NCBI GenBank assembly: GCA_022841915.1
Contig: JALHQN010000002.1
Span: 62,001-126,000 of the forward strand
Source: Burkholderiales bacterium
GTDB lineage: Bacteria; Pseudomonadota; Gammaproteobacteria; Burkholderiales; WYBJ01
DNA: 64,000 nt
Direction: 5' to 3'
Each line of letters begins with the position of its first letter. The stretch's first letter is position 1. The notes beneath the pieces were generated by a model. That model saw only the letters and a list, made by a program, of their open reading frames with translations, was not told the origin of the DNA and did not search any database. The translations under genes and the position numbers were made by a program. Positions 60,585-64,000 of this stretch are shown here, in pieces.

Positions 60585-63066
60585 TGCGTTGGGATGCTCG
60601 GCCTCGGGCGCAGTCGAGATGCATGAAGCCCTGCACGCATTTCGACTTGCGCTCGAAGCACGTGGCATCGTCGTGCCCGAAGCGCTGACCGCCGACGGTT
60701 TGCTTCACCGCTGTGACGCGGCAGGCAAGAACGGCAAAGGCGACGCCGCCTACCTGCTTCATCTGGATGGCACGCCTGCGGGTGGCTTCATCAACTGGCG
60801 TGATGGTCGCGAATGGGAGGGTTGGCGCTTTGCCTCGACGACCCCTCTTTCTCGGGAAGAGCAACGGGTGATGCGGCAGCGAGTCGAAGTTGCGGCACGG
60901 GCGCGCGCGGCGGCCTATGCTGAACGACATCGGCATGCGGCGGATCTTGCCGGACGAATCTGGAACAGTGCGCGCCCCGCAAACGATCAGCACGCCTATC
61001 TGGTGGGCAAGGGCGTGCGCTCGCACGGATCGCGCGTGTACAAGGGAGCGATCGTGGTTCCCGTCATGGATCCGGCGGGCGCGATCGGGAGTCTTCAGTT
61101 CATCGGTGCATCGGGACGCAAGCGCTTCCTCAAGGGCGGACGGATCGAGGGTGGGTCGTTCGTCGTCGGCAGCATGTCCGATCCCTTGTGTATCGCCGAG
61201 GGGTACGCGACCGCGGCCAGCATTCACGAGGCCACCGGGTATGGTGTGGTCGTGGCGTTCCATGCGACCAACCTGATGCCGGTGGCCATGGAGCTCCGAC
61301 GTCGGTTTCCCGCAGCCAGGCTCATCGTCTGTGCGGACGATGATCGAGCAACCGACGGCAATCCCGGCCTCAGCGCCGCGACTGCGGCTGCGCGCACGGT
61401 CCGAGGGTTGCTCGCCGCGCCGGGATCGGCGGACGATCCACCATCGGCGTCGATCGATTTCAACGACGTCTATCGAAGGCTCGGCGCGGCCGGGGTTCGG
61501 GCACGGATCGAGAATGCCGCAGCGCCGGAGGAGGCGTGTGCGCCCGAGATCGAAATCACCCACGCCACAACGGATCGCGTCGCACCGCTGTGGCGTGAGC
61601 CCGAGCCGCTGACCGATCAGCTCACGGCGTATCCGTATCCGGTGGATGAGCTGCCTGCCTTGCTTCGGGATGCGGTGCGCGAAGTGCACCGGTTCGTCCA
61701 GGCGCCGCCTGCTCTGATCGCTGCGTCGGCCTTGGCGTCACTGTCCCTCGCGGCGCAAGGCTTGGTCAATGTGCGGCGTGATGCCCAGCTCGTCGGACCC
61801 GTATCGATCTATCTGCTGTCGGTCGCCGATTCGGGCGAGCGCAAGTCGACGTGCGACGCGATCTTTGCACGGCCGCTCGTCGAGTGGGAGCTCGAGCGGC
61901 GTACCGCGATGACCGAGGAGGTCGCGATCTCGGAAGCCGCCTCGTCGGCATTCGAGGCGAAGAGGGCGGGCCTGCTGGACGCGATCAAGCTGCAACGTCG
62001 CAAAGGCAAAGACACCGAGGAGGCGGAGCAGCAACTGCGTACCCTCGTGGCCGAGGCGCCGCGCGCGGTGCTGTTACCGCGGTTGCTCTACGCCGATGCG
62101 ACCCCGGAGGCCTTGACGTTCTCCTTGGCCAACGGCTGGCCGAGCGCGGCGGTCTTGTCGGCCGAGGCCGGCGCGGTATTCGGCTCCCACGGGATGGGTC
62201 AGGAGGCGATCCTGCGCAATCTCGCCTTGCTCAACATGCTTTGGGATGGCGGAACGATCGCCGTCGATCGGCGATCGAAGCCGTCCTTTCGGTTGCGCGG
62301 GCGCCGGCTCACGTTTGGTCTGATGGTGCAGCCCGAAGCGCTACGAGGCTTCCTGGAACGTGCTGGAACATTGCCACGAGGCACGGGATTTCTCGCTCGG
62401 TTCCTGGTGGCCTGGCCTGAAAGTACTCAAGGCCGTCGGCATTACCGGCAAGCGCCTGCGGTGCTTCCCGCGGTGGAGCGATTCGCGCGCCGGATACGCG
62501 CCTTGCTCGACGAACCGCTGAGCACCGACGAGCAGGGGGCGCTTGAACCGGCGTCGATCACTCTGACGCCGGCGGCCCAAACGAAGTGGATCGACATTCA
62601 CGACTGCATCGAAGACGAGCTGCATGCGGCCGGCGAGTTCAAGGATATCCGCGACGTCGCTTCCAAGGCAGCCGAGAACATCGCCCGGCTGGCGGCACTT
62701 TTTCATGTGCTCGAATGCGGTCCGAGCGGTGCCGTGGACGTCCGATCGATCGAGGCGGCGACGACGGTCGTGACCTGGCATCTGGGAGAAGCGCGGCGGC
62801 TGCTCGGTGCGTTGGAAGAATCGCCGCTGCTTGCCGCGACGGTTCGGTTCGATGAGTGGCTGCGCGCGGAGGCGCAGCACATGCAGGCCTCGCGTATTCC
62901 GACACGGCGCATCTTTCAGTTCGGCCCGCGAACCGTGCGCGACATCGCGATGTTCAAGGCGTCCATTGCGCTGCTGACTGAGCGGGGACGCGCTCGGCTC
63001 GAGGTCGATGGACGAAAGCGCTACGTTGCGATCAACCCTGCTCTGCTCGATGGCGAGGGGGAGTAA
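60574..63066 (+). CDS. Toprim/DUF3987 primase-helicase-like protein of a mobile element
   Basis: This 830-residue protein combines an N-terminal primase-like part with a Toprim core (SDPLCIAEGYATAASIHEATGY, then LIVCADDD), about residues 180-300, and a DUF3987 (YfjI-like) helicase part (about 360-780). The latter has a P-loop variant SVADSGERKST and VLSAEAGAVFG. It is expected to start replication of the element. The start at 60574 overlaps the alpA-like gene by 11 bp; 60619 is an alternative. A long hairpin follows 31 bp after the stop. Confidence 0.83.
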   Translation: MANDALGCSASGAVEMHEALHAFRLALEARGIVVPEALTADGLLHRCDAAGKNGKGDAAYLLHLDGTPAGGFINWRDGREWEGWRFASTTPLSREEQRVMRQRVEVAARARAAAYAERHRHAADLAGRIWNSARPANDQHAYLVGKGVRSHGSRVYKGAIVVPVMDPAGAIGSLQFIGASGRKRFLKGGRIEGGSFVVGSMSDPLCIAEGYATAASIHEATGYGVVVAFHATNLMPVAMELRRRFPAARLIVCADDDRATDGNPGLSAATAAARTVRGLLAAPGSADDPPSASIDFNDVYRRLGAAGVRARIENAAAPEEACAPEIEITHATTDRVAPLWREPEPLTDQLTAYPYPVDELPALLRDAVREVHRFVQAPPALIAASALASLSLAAQGLVNVRRDAQLVGPVSIYLLSVADSGERKSTCDAIFARPLVEWELERRTAMTEEVAISEAASSAFEAKRAGLLDAIKLQRRKGKDTEEAEQQLRTLVAEAPRAVLLPRLLYADATPEALTFSLANGWPSAAVLSAEAGAVFGSHGMGQEAILRNLALLNMLWDGGTIAVDRRSKPSFRLRGRRLTFGLMVQPEALRGFLERAGTLPRGTGFLARFLVAWPESTQGRRHYRQAPAVLPAVERFARRIRALLDEPLSTDEQGALEPASITLTPAAQTKWIDIHDCIEDELHAAGEFKDIRDVASKAAENIARLAALFHVLECGPSGAVDVRSIEAATTVVTWHLGEARRLLGALEESPLLAATVRFDEWLRAEAQHMQASRIPTRRIFQFGPRTVRDIAMFKASIALLTERGRARLEVDGRKRYVAINPALLDGEGE

Positions 63067-63097
63067 TGGAATGCAACGTCTCCGGCCTTGCGGCCCT

Positions 63098-63168
63098 GGC
63101 TACAGTGCTACAGTTGCTACACTTCCTCGACGAAACACATCAAGTGTAGCAACTGTAGCACTGTAGCC
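63098..63168. repeat. 27-bp perfect inverted repeat after the primase-helicase gene
   Basis: Arms of 27 nt (63098-63124 and 63142-63168) pair perfectly around a 17-nt loop. Each arm contains three spaced TGTAGC units, so it is also iteron-like. There is no T-tract, so a simple terminator is less likely than a replication or recombination site, though an mRNA stabiliser is possible. Confidence 0.85.
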
Positions 63169-63452
63169 GCTTGGCGGAAGTCGAAATCGGGAATCCTGCT
63201 GCCCTTGGCGGTCACGACGCAGTGCGTCCGCAGTGGATCGGTAAGCGGTCGATTGGAGTGGGTCCGGGCAAACGTTGGCTGCAGGTCAAGGACTTCGAAG
63301 GTGACACAGGTTGGGCGTCACGCTCGCTCACCGGCGATACGCCCCCCAATGTGGTCAAGCGCCCCACCCCCAATATGCGCAGCGGTCCGACGCCCAGTCT
63401 CGACGCTCAAATGTCCTGGCAGTAGTGGCGCGCCGAGATTCCACCGCGAATA

Positions 63453-63905
63453 TCACCAAGCACTTGGCGCGTTTGGCGCCGAACTTCGGAGCCCCACGCA
63501 CCTGCTGTGCAGGCGACGCAGACACAGCAGCACCGCCAGCCCGGCCAGCATTAGCAAGTGTCCTGAGGGTTCGGGCACCGACGACACTGGGCTGGCAGTC
63601 ATCCCAAAGCCGCCCAAACCTTCGGCGATGAAGACCTCGGCACTTTCGCTGCCGGTGGTGTTGACCGTGAAAGTCAGCAGGCCGGTCTGTCCGGCAAACG
63701 ACGAGATGTCAAGGCTGAGCAAATTGATCTCGTCCGGCGAGTAGTCGTCACCGCGAATGCTTTGCAGCAGGTGTCCGTCAAAGGCGATATCGAGAATGGC
63801 GCCCACGTTGTTCTCGGTGAACGCCAGTGGCACATCGATGATGGAAGCATCCGGCAGGGTGGCGGTGTAGGCAAGGATCCCGGGTGACGCAGTATGAACA
63901 GCCAT
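63453..63905 (-). CDS. PEP-CTERM protein 3, possibly partial
   Basis: The C-terminus has VPEPSGHLLMLAGLAVLLCLRRL, a PEP-CTERM signal. The body (VPLAFTENNVGAILDIAFDG..SAEVFIAEGLGGFG) fits a short extracellular domain. From the Met at 63905 it is 150 residues and lacks a signal peptide. The frame stays open upstream to the window edge, so the true start probably lies beyond 64,000 or has been lost. Confidence 0.65.
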   Translation of the reverse strand: MAVHTASPGILAYTATLPDASIIDVPLAFTENNVGAILDIAFDGHLLQSIRGDDYSPDEINLLSLDISSFAGQTGLLTFTVNTTGSESAEVFIAEGLGGFGMTASPVSSVPEPSGHLLMLAGLAVLLCLRRLHSRCVGLRSSAPNAPSAW

Positions 63906-64000
63906 GCCCCGGAGTTCTATCGAACCTCGGATACCGCCTGGATTCCCCTGCCGAGTCGGAAGAAATAAATTCCGCCTGCTGGGGTCGGCGTGTTTTGATT

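Overview
The window is GC-rich, densely coded DNA, most likely from a betaproteobacterium close to Burkholderiales. The reasons are nine intact Bug/TctC-type periplasmic solute receptors, a DUF1840 gene, a QueE with the CX14CX2C cluster motif, and a PEP-CTERM/PrsT locus. No rRNA, tRNA, CRISPR array or conjugation gene was found. All family calls come from reading motifs; no database was searched.

Left part (1-39,000): mostly chromosomal metabolism. Bug receptor genes lie between catabolic-type enzymes: two amidase-signature hydrolases, a CurA-like reductase, two SDRs (one of them further right) and a fused acyl-CoA dehydrogenase. None has TctA/TctB membrane partners here. A queuosine-type pair combines a protein with three tandem QueD/PTPS domains with QueE. 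Three solitary nuclease or ATPase proteins stand out: a JetC-like (Wadjet SMC) protein with a damaged ATP site, a NERD-helicase fusion, and a methyltransferase-HNH fusion. A dabB-dabA bicarbonate-uptake operon is read divergently from a LysR regulator. The intergenic stretch 30,464-31,542 has an AT-rich patch and a cluster of DnaA boxes.

Middle part (39,300-50,600): a repeat-rich, island-like segment. A two-gene unit has its 3' end duplicated. Around it lie long palindromes, a pair of 71-bp inverted repeats and a broken IS110-type transposase. Then come a PEP-CTERM protein, an STT3/PglB-type oligosaccharyltransferase, a Wzx-like flippase and a PrsT-like TPR protein. The segment closes with another broken IS110-type transposase and a third copy of the same palindrome. 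I read it as a surface-protein export and glycosylation cassette that arrived or moved with repeat-borne elements.

Right part (50,650-64,000): an MFS exporter, a second PEP-CTERM protein, a decayed Bug gene and an SDR. Next is a small accessory cluster: an RlaP-like nucleotidyltransferase, a ParE/RHH toxin-antitoxin pair and a Fic protein with a palindromic operator over its start codon. An integrative-element module follows, with a tyrosine integrase, an AlpA-like regulator, a Toprim/DUF3987 primase-helicase and a 27-bp perfect hairpin. A possibly partial PEP-CTERM gene reaches the right edge.
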